A stretch of DNA of 64,000 nucleotides from Chrysopilus asiliformis (lineage: Eukaryota > Arthropoda > Insecta > Diptera > Rhagionidae). The stretch lies in the NCBI GenBank assembly GCA_964034945.1, contig OZ035962.1, positions 78,947,942 to 79,011,941 of the forward strand. Reading direction: 5' to 3'. The notes below the pieces were generated by a model that was given only the letters and a program-made list of their open reading frames with translations, searched no databases and was not told the origin of the DNA. A program made the position numbers and the translations under genes. Positions 1 to 11,149 of this stretch are shown here, piece after piece (the stretch's first letter is position 1; each line of letters opens with the position of its first letter).

Positions 1-1496
1 CTGCCCCGCAAAACTGCTCTACAAAACTGCCCTCTGTATGAAATAGATGTAAATAAAAGACAAAAACTTTCTCCAGATGCTGTACTTTTTCTCATTCCAT
101 GCTTGTTAATAAGGATATTTATTAAAATTTCAAGATGATTTTTAGAAAACCATCTAACTGTAAAATTTTTACAAACTTCGATTCATCCACAAAAACTAAA
201 TACAAATTCATTCTAATGACTTGAAAGTTGAAATAATGTTCGAATTTTCCACATTTCTTTTCACAACTCCACACCGCCTCGACTATCACCTTCAATTTAC
301 CGCGCATATTTTCAATTTGAAATATTTTCGTTATAAAATCTCAATGCCATTACTATTTGCTTACCAATTGCGTGGCCATAGAGTGAAATTCTCGTAAAAT
401 GTGAATTAACTATAATTCTCGATTTTGTCAAATACCAAACAACATCTTCGTTTATTATGCTAGCAAGTACCATGCAAATAACCAGTTAATTCTAGATTCT
501 AGAAGAACAATAATCACATAAATAAATTTTATGCAACTAGGAAGTCACCGAGTGACAACGAGCCTGAAGTTGAATGCAACCCTATCGCCGATCATCTTGA
601 AACAAAAATGGAAAAAAAGTTAAGTTTGTAAAAACAGAAAAATTTCGATGTTTTTCCTATACTCTGTAACTGTGTTGGATTTGACCACAGAAGCCAAGCA
701 AGAGCATAAGCATAACCTATAAGTATATAAACTATCACTTGTACAATGTGTATGAAAAGAAAAAAACGCACCAATCTTGAGGTCTATGGGGAAGCGCAAT
801 CCGGGGTTAAATATTTGCTTAAGATTTTCAAACGAATCGCCGCGATCACCTAATCCTCGCGTCCATCGCAATGGATTTTACTTCCATCCAGTAGTAAAAT
901 TCGAACTGAAAGAGGTTCCAGTATGGGGATCCGATGGGTAAAATGAAGATGCGCTCCACTCTAGCGGGCCTAAGTTCGCGGAATGCATAAACTAGTTGAG
1001 GCCTTTATGTATGTCCAGCAGCATTCGCAACAGAGCTCAATGGGCGAAATTGCTGTAAATCGCATATGGAACCATATGTGAACATCCATACGCATAGCAT
1101 AAATATTTACCTGTCTATCCTATAAACATTATGCTGTGTGTGCAACCTGTAACCTGCAACTTGCCCGGTTAGTCCGGGATTAATCGTAAAGGGTTATGCA
1201 CTTTGAAATGGACTTTGTGTCAATGGCCGGTATTAGCGTCAATTCAGCCAATTTTAATACCATCATGTTTATTATTTCGTTAGTTTAATGCTATTTGTCC
1301 CACTAATTGGATATTTGCCATTCATTAGAAATATTTTTTCGACAGCATTGGACATTTAAATTAGGCACTTAGTTTGTTAGCATGAATCTTTTATTATCGC
1401 GATTAAATGTACAAAAACTATTTAAACGAAATTTTTTTTTCTGTCTTTTATTTTTAAAACTACCAGATTTCAAACACACCAATTTTTGGATCAATG
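1..1496. other. No gene seen
   Basis: AT-rich sequence with no recognisable coding frame, RNA gene or element border. The short open frames here have no domain I know. Confidence 0.6.
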
Positions 1497-1752
1497 CTGT
1501 GGTCACAAGGAAAAACCGCTTAAGTCGAGTTATGTACTTTTAAAGGTTAGTGCATATTTGAATTCTCCTTATCCAGTTCTATATTCTGTCAAAGTTTGGT
1601 TTTCATGCTGTACCCCTATGAGGAATGGCAAAGCAAAAACCATATAAACTAAAAGTCAGTTTTGCTTGCAAAAAAAAAATAATCAAAACTTTAAACCCAA
1701 ATTACTCAAAACACGCTTTTTCGACTTAAGCCCTTTTTCCTTTTGACCACAG
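1497..1752. mobile_element. 256-bp MITE, 4-bp target duplication
   Basis: The ends are inverted: CTGTGGTCAC...CTTAAGTCGA on the left matches TCGACTTAAG...TGACCACAG on the right. Both sides are flanked by AATG (1493-1496 and 1753-1756). There is no coding capacity. The superfamily is not assigned. Confidence 0.75.
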
Positions 1753-1809
1753 AATGGTTTTTAGTAAAATATTTTGAAATTTTACTGTTCCTTTCCCATT
1801 TTCTTTTAA

Positions 1810-2136
1810 CACGTTGACTGCCAACATGCAAGCGAAAAAATCTGGTCACAGTGGCCAAGAGATTTTTTTTTATGAATTGCCTTGAAATGATATTATTTTC
1901 ATAAATTTCCGAGAAATACCACTTGTGGTTCCACATTGGACTCACAAAATTCAGGCCAAATATCAAAAAAGATTTCCCAGGCCGTTTATTATTTTTCCCG
2001 TAAGTTTCATACAGTTCTATCCTGTGCTCTACTACGCAGCTTATACTAAAGAAAAGTGCTATGAGACCACATGTGCCTCACACGGCCTAAGAAGCCCATT
2101 TTAATGTGATATCAAGTTTGCCTGGCAGTCAACGTG
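1810..2136. mobile_element. 327-bp MITE in a TTAA target
   Basis: Perfect 13-bp TIRs CACGTTGACTGCC / GGCAGTCAACGTG sit exactly between two TTAA copies (1806-1809 and 2137-2140). A TTAA duplication is known for piggyBac and Kolobok elements; which one applies cannot be decided here. No transposase remains. Confidence 0.85.
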
Positions 2137-2431
2137 TTAAAAAAGCTTTGCTGTAAGAAAGAGTAGCTGGAGCTCATGAAAGTTATATTTCAGAGAAAAA
2201 AAAACAATAATCATTTAATTCATTTTTCGCCGCTCCTTGACGCGTTAAATGGTTCGCGTTTCCGGAAACATTTGAACATTTTTTCAAAAAAAATTGTGGT
2301 TTTTTTTCACCTTAAAGTAAAATAATTTGTGTTTTCAATCACAATACCGAAAAATGAGTATTTTTGAAGTGGATGTGAACTACATATATTGAACTAAAAT
2401 ATTGTTACGCTGTTGGTAAAAGCAAGGGAGT

Positions 2432-2679
2432 GACATTTGGTATCATAAAACTGTACCATATGTTAATTAACGCTTTTTTCAACTCTTATATTACACGGTA
2501 AAAAAAATTTTAAGGATTTTCATGAAAAAAATTTTGTTTGCCAATCTTTCACACGAAATTTGTAGCAACTCTCATCTTTTTATGGACATTCCGTGTAAAA
2601 TGACAAAACAACTTAAAATTTTTTTTTATCAAATTTACACCAAACATTTATGAAATTTATACATTTGATACCAAATGTC
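2432..2679. repeat. Inverted repeat enclosing a small CACGG element
   Basis: Perfect 14-bp arms GACATTTGGTATCA (2432-2445) and its complement (2666-2679) enclose the element at 2494-2595. It may be an older MITE, but I see no clear target duplication. Confidence 0.5.
2494..2595. mobile_element. 102-bp CACGG-ended element
   Basis: It begins CACGGTAAAAAAA and ends ACATTCCGTG, with TA immediately outside both ends. It has the same end type as the element at 62815-63804. The inverted ends are only about 6 bp long. Confidence 0.5.
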
Positions 2680-2869
2680 GATTCAAACATGCGAGTTAAT
2701 AAAAATTTCGCAAATTCAGCAAATATGAATGCAATTGGAAGACCTTTAATTTTTTTTTTCAAAATTTGGTTGCCGCCATTTTATTTTTCAGACTTTGCGT
2801 CTGGAACCAGCCGATGTACTCCTAGCTACAGGTTGGGAAACACTGAAATACAGTAAACGCTTAGATATT

Positions 2870-3060
2870 ATATAGGGTATAAAAATTATACAGAAGAATA
2901 GTGCGAAAATAAGGAAAAATACTAGGAAAACGCTATGAAAAATAGTAGAAAAAATGCTAGGAAAAGTAGTGGGGCAAAGACTAGAAAAAATTGTAGGAAA
3001 AATAGGGGGAAAACTATTGGGAAAATTAGTAGAAAAATTATAGGAAAATACGTTGGAAAT
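2870..3060 (+). repeat. Degenerate A/G-rich repeat of the type TAGGAAAA
   Basis: About 15 loosely spaced copies of a (T/A)AGGAAAA-like word run through this stretch. It is low complexity and no function can be read. Confidence 0.5.
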
Positions 3061-3374
3061 GGTACATCGGTACAATAACTAACGTCAATTTATGGTACAT
3101 TCCAATTAAAATTCCAATTAAAAATTACATTGTACAAAACCGAACGATTTTCAAAAGGGGAAAAATTTGGATTTCCAGTCAAAATTTCATGATTTGTACC
3201 AAAAATTGTGTCATTGATACATGGTACAAAATGGCTGGTATTCCAAATGGATTTCCAATCAATTTGGTCAATAAGGCTATTTAAAAAAAATGTTGGGATT
3301 TTTTTCTGGCGTTTGTGAACCTGTTCTGTCCAAGATAGTGTCTATTTTCTTCTGATTTTGCAAGAGGACAAAGC

Positions 3375-3902
3375 TTTTTATACCCGTATGGTGAAACCAA
3401 ACGGTATATTAGATTTGCCTTACCGTTTGTAACGCCAAAATCCCGTCATCACACAAAGTTGAATTTAGCATGTCCGTCCGTCCGTCTGTCCGTCCGTCCG
3501 TCCGTCTGTCCGTCTGTCTGTGGCGCGGATTGCGGGCGCACGGATTGAGCTAGAGACTTGAAATTTTGCGCAGATCCGATTTTCGTAAAATGCGAGGCCA
3601 AGTTCGGTCATGGGCAAAAATGGACCATTAGGGGGGGTACCCCCCATACGAACGAAAACGTTTTTTGCGAATATCTCTAAAACGTTGCATCTTATCAAAA
3701 AAGTCCAAGAACAAAAGTTATTTATGATTCTACATAAAACTTCCATACATCAAAATCCGATTGGAATAAATTTTAAAAAATCTTATTGGAAAGTTTTACT
3801 TCAAAGTGGAATTTTGGTGCAACTGTTCGAATTTTGATACGAATATCACCATACGGGTTTTCTATAATTGCCATATTGCCAATTATAGCTTTTGTTATGT
3901 TT
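3375..3902 (+). mobile_element. HINE/DINE-1-like element, copy A
   Basis: The left end is TTTTTATACCCGTATGGTGA. A GTCCGTCC/GTCTG microsatellite core lies at about 3471-3521. The inverted partner TCACCATACGGG is near 3846-3857, followed by an AATTGCC..GGCAATT-type palindrome and the border GTTATGTTT. Non-coding. Four other copies are present. The order of parts matches what is described for Helentron-associated (HINE, DINE-1) elements; that assignment is inference. Confidence 0.8.
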
Positions 3903-6311
3903 CATAATAATAAAAACCATTTTTCTTACCTATTTTTAAGTGTTCATCAAAAACATTTTTTTTGTGGATTTGTAAAACTTTACGAATTATGAATTTTCTA
4001 CCGATATAAATTTTAATTTGTTTCAAGCTTCAGTAGTCCAATGATCACCAAATTTAGAAAACAAGCATTTTTCTATGTTTCAAATTATCTTATAAAGGCT
4101 AAAATTGTATACTTGTTATAATTTGAAGTCCAAATTAGTGGAATGGAACGCACCAAACTGAATCGCACCTTATTTATGGTAGGTGCAAATACAAATTGCA
4201 TTATTTATAACTTTATTGTTTGTGATCTATTTAGCCATAAATTTTATGCAAAAATGGTGTACCTAGCTTCAAACAATTGAACGTGAGTGTCGCGAGTTTC
4301 CAGAAAACAAAATAGGCCCACACAGGACGCCGCCACCACCGCAACGGCTACAACCACTCGGAGTCCCTTTAAAAAGAACACAGAAACAAATAATTTAATA
4401 CTCTACGTCCTCTTTACAATGTGTGTAGGCTTATTGTAGACAAAATATTTAACTACTTTATTACTGCTATGTTCGTTCACTTCCCTAAGCATAAACTACA
4501 AGATCAAGACTTTTCCCGTTGATTGCATAGAACTTTATTTTCAAGTATACGTGATAGCCATTGACAAGACTATAGAAGTACACTTCATCGCACAAAATCG
4601 CTAGAAAATGGTTAAGGACTTCCTTTCTTGGAAAACAATTTGTTGGGAATTTAAGTCGACTGCACGTTGCTGAGACATCCTCGGTTTGAATGAGTGAAGA
4701 TATTTAGTGCAATTTTACTTTAATTCTAGAAGAAAAACTAATTTTCCACACGTTTTCATAGTATTTTAGTATTGGTTTTTCTGTTTTAGCGCTTTTTCGA
4801 ACAATTTTTGCTCCAACTTTTGTAAGAAATTGAACTGTCCTACTTCTCATGGACCACCAGATCGATAAAACTATCTTTAAATCGAGTGACCATACGTCCC
4901 GGAATGGTCGGGACTGTCTCGGATTCAGACACGTTATGTCGGCGTCCTGGGAACTAAGTTTTTGTTCTGCAAACTATAATTTCTAAATCATTCAAAAAAT
5001 TACATCGAAACCCAAAAACCTTCCTCATTTTTTCTTTAAAAAAATTCGCTTGCGAAACATTTTATTTAATAATTTTCTATAGGATGATTGTTTCTAAAAA
5101 ATGTGTCTGCGGCGCAATTTTTGTTGCATTTTGAAAACATAAAATACCCATAACACTTTTATATCGCAAACAAAAATTGTAGCAAACCCTCTGCTACCCA
5201 AATCGTCACGATTAATGTCGAAGTATTCGAAATTTGGTAACACTCTGCCCCCCCCCCCCCCCCTCCCTTCTCCTCGTCCCGGTAATTTCTCTCGGAATCA
5301 CAAAAACAAATATGGTCACCTTATCTTAAAATAACCAAGAAATTGTTATAAAAATACACGAAAATATTTTCCATTCTAAAATTATGCACTTATTCGATTG
5401 GTTAGCATTTCCATTTGTTGCGAATGCATTTTTCCAGACCATTTGTCTGTCAGTTGGCTCAATTAAAAATTCTGAGACGTCTTCCTTGGATGGTAAAAAA
5501 GAAAATCTCATCAAAGTTGTCGTGAATTGATGTCTACTGGGACAACGATTGAACTGATCCTGAAGTGAATGTTCAATCATCGGAATCGAATCGATAAATT
5601 ACTATTTGTCATATTTCAAAATTGCCAATACGTTTTACAGAACAAATAGATAAATGCGAACGATTGAAGTTGGGATACATTTTGAGATCTTCAGTTGAAT
5701 TGAACCCATTTATAACTCATCGTGAACATCATATGTCAATCATGTTGACCATCCACGATTGACTCTTTCTACAATGACTGACAGTATAATACTTAATGTT
5801 AGCTACCTGGCGACTCAATGTACTTTAAAACTTCTTTCACGTATATGCAATATTATTTCGGAATGTAGTAATATTTCAGACTGAAAACAAGTTATTTAAA
5901 AAAAATTAAATACAAAATTTAAAAATCTGATATACAGTTTGGGCCTGTTTTAGTACACGACAGTAAAATATATTAACCAACATTTATTGACTGATTTGAA
6001 ATTTTATTTATAAGTAGTTTAAAATCAATCACATATCAAAATTTGGTCAAAATATCTAACACTTTTAATAATTTGTTAAAAATTTTATTCGTATTTTATC
6101 GGTTACTGAATGAATTTTCGAACTCCAGGACATATAAGCAAAAAAATAAACGCCTAAATGTATGCAATCAGTCTGTTTGTATTCGAAAAACTTGTTTTTA
6201 TTTTGAAAGTTAATCGATATTTTTTGTTTTCTTGACTAAAGTTCCACTAGTCAAAAAAAATCAATTAAAATTTTTGATTTATACCTATTTGCAATCCTGA
6301 TTTGTTAACTT
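3903..6311. other. No gene seen; one possible degraded element
   Basis: There are no recognisable genes. The words GTGACCATA near 4884 and TATGGTCAC near 5313 are inverted and may mark a degraded DNA element. A run of C lies at about 5247-5263. Confidence 0.5.
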
Positions 6312-7315
6312 CAGAGATGACAAACGAAGAAAAAACTGTAACGTTATACATTCGTTAAGTAACGAAATTCAAATTTTGCTTCGTTACGTAATTTCGTTTT
6401 GTAACGATAAAAAAATTCATTTCGTAACGTTATTACGTTCTTATTTCGTTATACATTAGTTTGTATGCATAAAGAAGAGCAATTTTTTCCATTTTTTGGG
6501 AGCAAATTCTCAATATTTTATGAATAAAAGTGAACGTTTTTATAACCTTTCGTTGGTCTACGCAGGCTTACAGGATTCGGTGCCAGAAACAAGCTCCTAA
6601 CAGAGCTTCAGAGCAAACATGCCTGACCTTTTGGGGAAAATTGGGTGTGAAAACATTTTGTTATATATATATATTTTTTTGTTAAATGACCTATAATCCG
6701 AGAAATTTTAATAGAAAAAGAAAATACAAATAAAAACAAAAAAAAAACCAAAATAGTGGTCCTTAAATTCAAAACAAAAAAAGGTGGTACGAGTTTTGTT
6801 CATTTAATAAAACACTGTCCTACAAAAACGACATTTTTTGTGTTTTTTTTGGAATATTTTCACCATTTCGCTCACTCTGAATTTTGATTTATTTTGAACT
6901 TTGCTTTGGCCAGATTCACTCTACATCTGGACATACGAAAAAGAAAATATTTTCAATGCCAAAAATTTGCATGAGATATTTTCTTTCGCGTATCTCCAGA
7001 AGCAGAATGAATCTAGCCAAAATAAAGTCCGATTCAGACTCCAAATATGTATGGTTAAAAATGTTACCCTAATATTTTTAAGGATATTTTAAGTGGGGTT
7101 ATACTTGGTGAATTTTTGTGAAAATTTTCGCAAAAAATAGTGCAAAACAAAATAAGGGAAAAATAAAGACTGAAAAACGAAAAAAAAAATTCACTTTTCG
7201 TTACATTTTTCGTTATTGTAACGAAATTAAATTTCTATAACGTTATAACGTAAATTTGAAGAAAAAGTCGGAAAATCTTCTCGTTTTTTCGATACATTAC
7301 GAAATCCCATCCCTG
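6312..7315. mobile_element. Non-autonomous hAT element, 8-bp duplication
   Basis: It begins CAGAGATGACAAACG and ends CGAAATCCCATCCCTG (reverse complement CAGGGATGGGATTTCG). Flanking octamers are GTTAACTT (6304-6311) and GTTAACTA (7316-7323), 7 of 8 identical. Subterminal DNA on both sides is full of TTCGTTACG / CGTAACGAA words, possible transposase-binding repeats. The middle (about 6555-6710) contains sequence related to the foldback element at 26839-27264. No transposase frame survives. A right-end fragment lies at 30308-30428. Confidence 0.8.
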
Positions 7316-7600
7316 GTTAACTAACTTTATTAAAATATCAGGAAAATACAATATTAATATTTCTTAAAAAAAAAAATTTTTATATAGTTCCAGCCAGAGT
7401 TTAGGGGAAGACTCTTTAAAGCCGAAGCACAGCTGAGGATGGTCGGAAGGACAAAAGGATATGCCGATTTATGTTCTCCTTGAACTTTTGCGGGTTATAG
7501 CCCGGGGAGAACACATCGGATGGTAAATCGTTCTAAAGTCTTGTTATTCGCGGAATGAAGGAACCACTAAACCGAGAAATTCCAATAGGAACCACTAAAC

Positions 7601-7824
7601 TTAACGAACTTTCTCGCGATTTTTCATATGATTTCTGCCATGATTTCTGTGAAAAATCACGAGAAAGTTCGTTAACCCCTCACCATCCCCTTGCAATCCG
7701 GTGGCTCTTGACGCCATATATGGATGAAACTAGAGACTGTGCCCATTCCAAAAAGTCCTCAACCAAAGGTTCAAAAGTTAACCCAGGGGCACGAAAAACG
7801 CTATTTCCTGCATGGTTCTTTCGG
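7601..7824 (+). repeat. Dispersed repeat with central palindrome, related to 18561-18885
   Basis: A near-perfect palindrome (TTAACGAACTTTCTCG... and its complement) spans 7601-7675. The sequence from there to 7824 is repeated on the opposite strand at 18561-18757. A 145-codon open frame across it looks accidental. Confidence 0.7.
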
Positions 7825-8218
7825 CAGAATATTTCCCACGGAGTTGAGAAAAAGAAATCTGTTAAATATATTGACCGGCTGTTGAGCCGGTTTTCACTAT
7901 TAGAGACATATTCTCTGAAAAAAAATCGTGTCCGCTTAGATTTTCCCCTCCCCCATCCATTGAATGTTGAGTGGAATTTTAACCTAATTTAACCATTGAA
8001 AAGGCAATTATTTAAGATAATTTTTCACACACTGTACTGAATTGGTCCTTTTCGGTTCCCCTTTTCGGTTCCCCTTTTCTTGGTATTTTGGGCCTAATTT
8101 CCCCTATCCTGAAGGGGCTGTCCTCTGAAATCTTTTGAACCGTTGTGAGAATTTAAATCCGATTATCACTGTTACACAGGCTTCGAGGACATTTTTTGCT
8201 AAATAAAATTTACTTCAT

Positions 8219-8791
8219 TCGCGGCCCAATTTTCAATCAAAATTTTCATCGCGCCCCCTTGCATACAATAAAATGTATGTCTATCTAGAGCAAGCATCAT
8301 CAGCTAGTGGCTCGGCTGGCTCATCACACAGATTGGTTTTAACAGCGTAGGACTATAATCGACCTTTTATTGTGTGCTGTAATGCTTGTGTGTTGCGATT
8401 TCAACCATGCTTTGGAGTTGGAATCGGTGCTGTATTTTAATGTGTAGTGGTTACAAATTTTGATTGTAAAGGGAGCGACAGTTACTTTGATGACCCCTGA
8501 TCTAGAGTGTCTATCTAATATTAAGCCTTCCTTCGAAAGACTTTGCTCTGCAAGAAAGGCCCAAGGAAATCACTAATAATTATTAAATTTGTTTTTAATT
8601 TAGTAAGTTGTTAATAAGTTAATTATTAAATATTATGTCGAAATGTATTTTGTTTTGCATGTGTGTGTGTACTTTCCTTTCAATCAGTTAATCAACTTTT
8701 TTAAATATTTTCTCTTGGATATGCTGGCGCCCCTTCTTAAAAGTCCTCGCGCCCCCCTAGGGGGGCGCGCCCCACAGGTTGAGAATCGCTG
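8219..8791 (-). mobile_element. Diverged copy of the hAT element at 13687-14600
   Basis: The terminus ...GGTTGAGAATCGCTG at 8777-8791 is the complement of the CAGCGATTCTCAACC end. The GGGGCGCG-rich subterminal block and the 8590-8760 stretch match 13700-13860 in reverse. The other end (about 8219-8275) matches 14530-14580, but the terminal bases are gone and no target duplication is seen. Confidence 0.7.
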
Positions 8792-9888
8792 CCGTAAGCC
8801 AAAGAATCTGGGGACGGGAAGCGGACTGGGACGAAGCTTAAAAAAAACATAAAAAATAAGTTCATAGAATAATACAAGAAGGAAAATTTTTTTCCATAAA
8901 ATCATCAGTTTTTTGGTTATTTTCCTCAGGTTTTTTTAAAATGGAAACACTGGCCAATGATTGATATTCACTGGATCTCTACATCACTTTTCATTCACCA
9001 TGCTTCTTTAGTGAAAAAGCTGCAACAGTTTTTTTAAAAAAATACAATTTTCTCCTCTGAAACATTGCTACTGCACCTAACAACCAAAATCGGAAATTTT
9101 AATTTCAAAAATTAAAATTTTCCCAAGTTATTTGACGCGTTGAAAGCAAAAGTGGCCCAAGCCACATAATGGAGTTTTTGAAGCTGTTCCACTTTTGTAC
9201 TATTATTGACTGTAAACTTTTGGGAAAAAAAAAATTTGGGTGGACTTTATTACTCAATTTTGAAATGTGCTTTTGTGCATCCAAACATTTTTGTCTAAAA
9301 ACTCACTCGCAATAGTGATTCAAACACAAAAAAATTCACTATTTCGATATGTGGATTGGGCCACTCTTGTTCTCAACACCTCATTTTATAACGACAGAAA
9401 AGAAATTAAACAAACAGCTTAAAAACAGTAATATATTAAAATTGTTCATTTTTTCACTCTTTACAAATAAAAATGAATCTTAAAATTTTTTACACAGAAT
9501 TGCAATAAAAATAAAACAATATAACAAAATGAAATATATACATACATGAAACTAAAAAAAACTCATCATTAAATAAAAAAAACAACTAAAATAAATAAAT
9601 AAAATTACCAATAAAACTAGAGTTTACAAGAAAACTTAAGTCTTGCGATATCATCAATTATATCGCAATAAATAAAAAGTGAAACTCTCCACAAAACATT
9701 CGAAAATATTTCACTACCTACACTTAATGGAAATGCGAAAAATTCAATAAATTAAATTATGACTTAATAGCAACAAAAAAAAAAAAGAAATTACAATATT
9801 ATCGTTAAAAATACAAAATTTCGATCATAATTTACAGAGAGCGACGTAATTATTTTTATGGTTTCTGTGGATTCACACAAAATTCGAA
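8792..9888. other. No gene seen, downstream of the receptor gene
   Basis: Very AT-rich sequence with no recognisable frame or element ends. Confidence 0.5.
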
Positions 9889-9894
9889 TTTATT
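9889..9894 (-). promoter_or_regulatory. Candidate polyadenylation signal of the Knirps-family gene
   Basis: AATAAA is read on the minus strand about 415 bases beyond the stop codon, giving a plausible short 3' UTR (about 9870-10309). The surroundings are so AT-rich that chance matches are common, and other AATAAA-like hexamers lie further left. Confidence 0.35.
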
Positions 9895-10309
9895 AACAAC
9901 AAAATTGTAAAAAAAATACTTTGAGATAAAAATTTGTACATAATTTTTACTTCTGGCACCGATTTTCTTATAAGTTTCTTTCTTCTTTTAACTCTTTCGG
10001 TGGTTTTTTTTTACATTTCGTCCCTAGAAAATTATTTTGACGCAAGTGCATGGTGAAACCAATGGATATGAGGTAAAATAATTCTCAACAAAAAAAAAAC
10101 ATTTTATCGACTACAATTGCTCAAAAAAGCAAATCAATCGCCAAAAGAGTTAAAAAGTTTTACTTATTTTTTGTGGAAAATACAAAATATTACTAGGCAT
10201 ATTATAAACTGGCATTGGAGTCCCTCTGACATCGAGGTGTTAACTGACCTAAAACTATACTAACTGTCCATCGCGTTTATAGCTGATTTGGGCAGGTGGC
10301 ACTTGAATG

Positions 10310-11149
10310 CTATCCGGAAAGTGGTTCCGTCGATCGCACAAGGGTTAAATCTAGCGGTGCGCCCTTGGGGAGATCAATACCCGGCTGGGGGGATGCTGTA
10401 CGACATCTTTTTTTCGGTTTTACGGAAAGATCGATGGGTTCCTCTTGGACTTGAATGGCGGCTGTGAAACTTTGCGGGATAATGGCTGGAATGGACATGT
10501 GAGGGAATGCCAAGAATGGATTCGTCGTGGCTCCATTGACTGATGAAAATGTGCTTAATGGCTCCGAAAGACATCGGTATGAATCAGGTGAGAATTTACT
10601 AAATTTAATATCAGTCGGACTATCGAGGTTGCCCTCTTTATTACTGCTAGTGTCCTCTGGATCAGCGGACGATGCCCCGGAATCACTAGGTGAGCTGCTG
10701 TTCCTCGGTAGTGATTTCATTTGACACAAACTGCCGTTGGTTGGATGGTAGGGATTCCCACTGGAACTTCGGGATAAATCCGCCTTAATCTGCTGATTTC
10801 GGTTGCTGTTCTGGTATTTTTGTTCGCGTTGCGTTTGATGGTGGATATATTGTTCGAAATTTTGCTGATTCCCCGGACCCTGCGGTCCCTGATTCTGCAT
10901 CGGATGCTGCGCGTGGTGATTGTTTCCATGTTGTTGTTGCTGTTGCTGTTCCTGTAGCAAACAGTGGATCTTGAACCAATTCGATCTTCGACCATAGCGT
11001 GATCCACTTTTTGACATGCCAACCAGGAGACACTTCCGCAGTCTGCAGGCCTTACATGCGGTTCGATTTTTCTTATTGATGACACATTCGCTATTGTTCT
11101 TGCATTCCGAAATCGATGAAATATTGTTGTACGTGCGGCCGAAAAATGA
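10310..11149 (-). CDS. knrl: Knirps-family nuclear receptor, coding exon B (second zinc finger, Kni box, CtBP motif, stop)
   Basis: This exon encodes residues 27-305. The acceptor is a T-rich tract ending TTTTTCAG with AG at 11151-11150, phase 0. Finger 2 has ligands C42, C48, C58 and C61, followed by the RKCLLVGM stretch. The Kni box (about 68-93) contains [20 protein letters not shown], the family hallmark; there is no ligand-binding domain, as expected of Knirps proteins. Then come a run of six Q, a Q/N/H-rich linker (95-145), an S/P-rich acidic region (about 150-200) and PIDLSVK at 264-270, which fits the PxDLSxK motif bound by the corepressor CtBP. A second PLDLTL lies at 291-296, just before the TAG at 10312-10310. 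The product is probably a short-range transcriptional repressor. At 305 residues it is shorter than the fly Knirps and Knirps-like proteins, and I cannot exclude a further 3' coding exon used by splicing before the TAG. Confidence 0.93.
   Translation of the reverse strand, partial: SFFGRTYNNISSISECKNNSECVINKKNRTACKACRLRKCLLVGMSKSGSRYGRRSNWFKIHCLLQEQQQQQQHGNNHHAQHPMQNQGPQGPGNQQNFEQYIHHQTQREQKYQNSNRNQQIKADLSRSSSGNPYHPTNGSLCQMKSLPRNSSSPSDSGASSADPEDTSSNKEGNLDSPTDIKFSKFSPDSYRCLSEPLSTFSSVNGATTNPFLAFPHMSIPAIIPQSFTAAIQVQEEPIDLSVKPKKRCRTASPQPGIDLPKGAPLDLTLVRSTEPLSG

Noticed and set aside
7555..7992. 145-codon open frame
   Set aside because: It runs across a palindrome and a dispersed repeat and shows no domain.
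8165..8220. CAGGCTTCGAGG near 8178 as the missing end of the 8.2-8.8 kb hAT relative
   Set aside because: The preceding octamer CTGTTACA does not match CCGTAAGC after the other end, and the terminal sequence is unlike the family.
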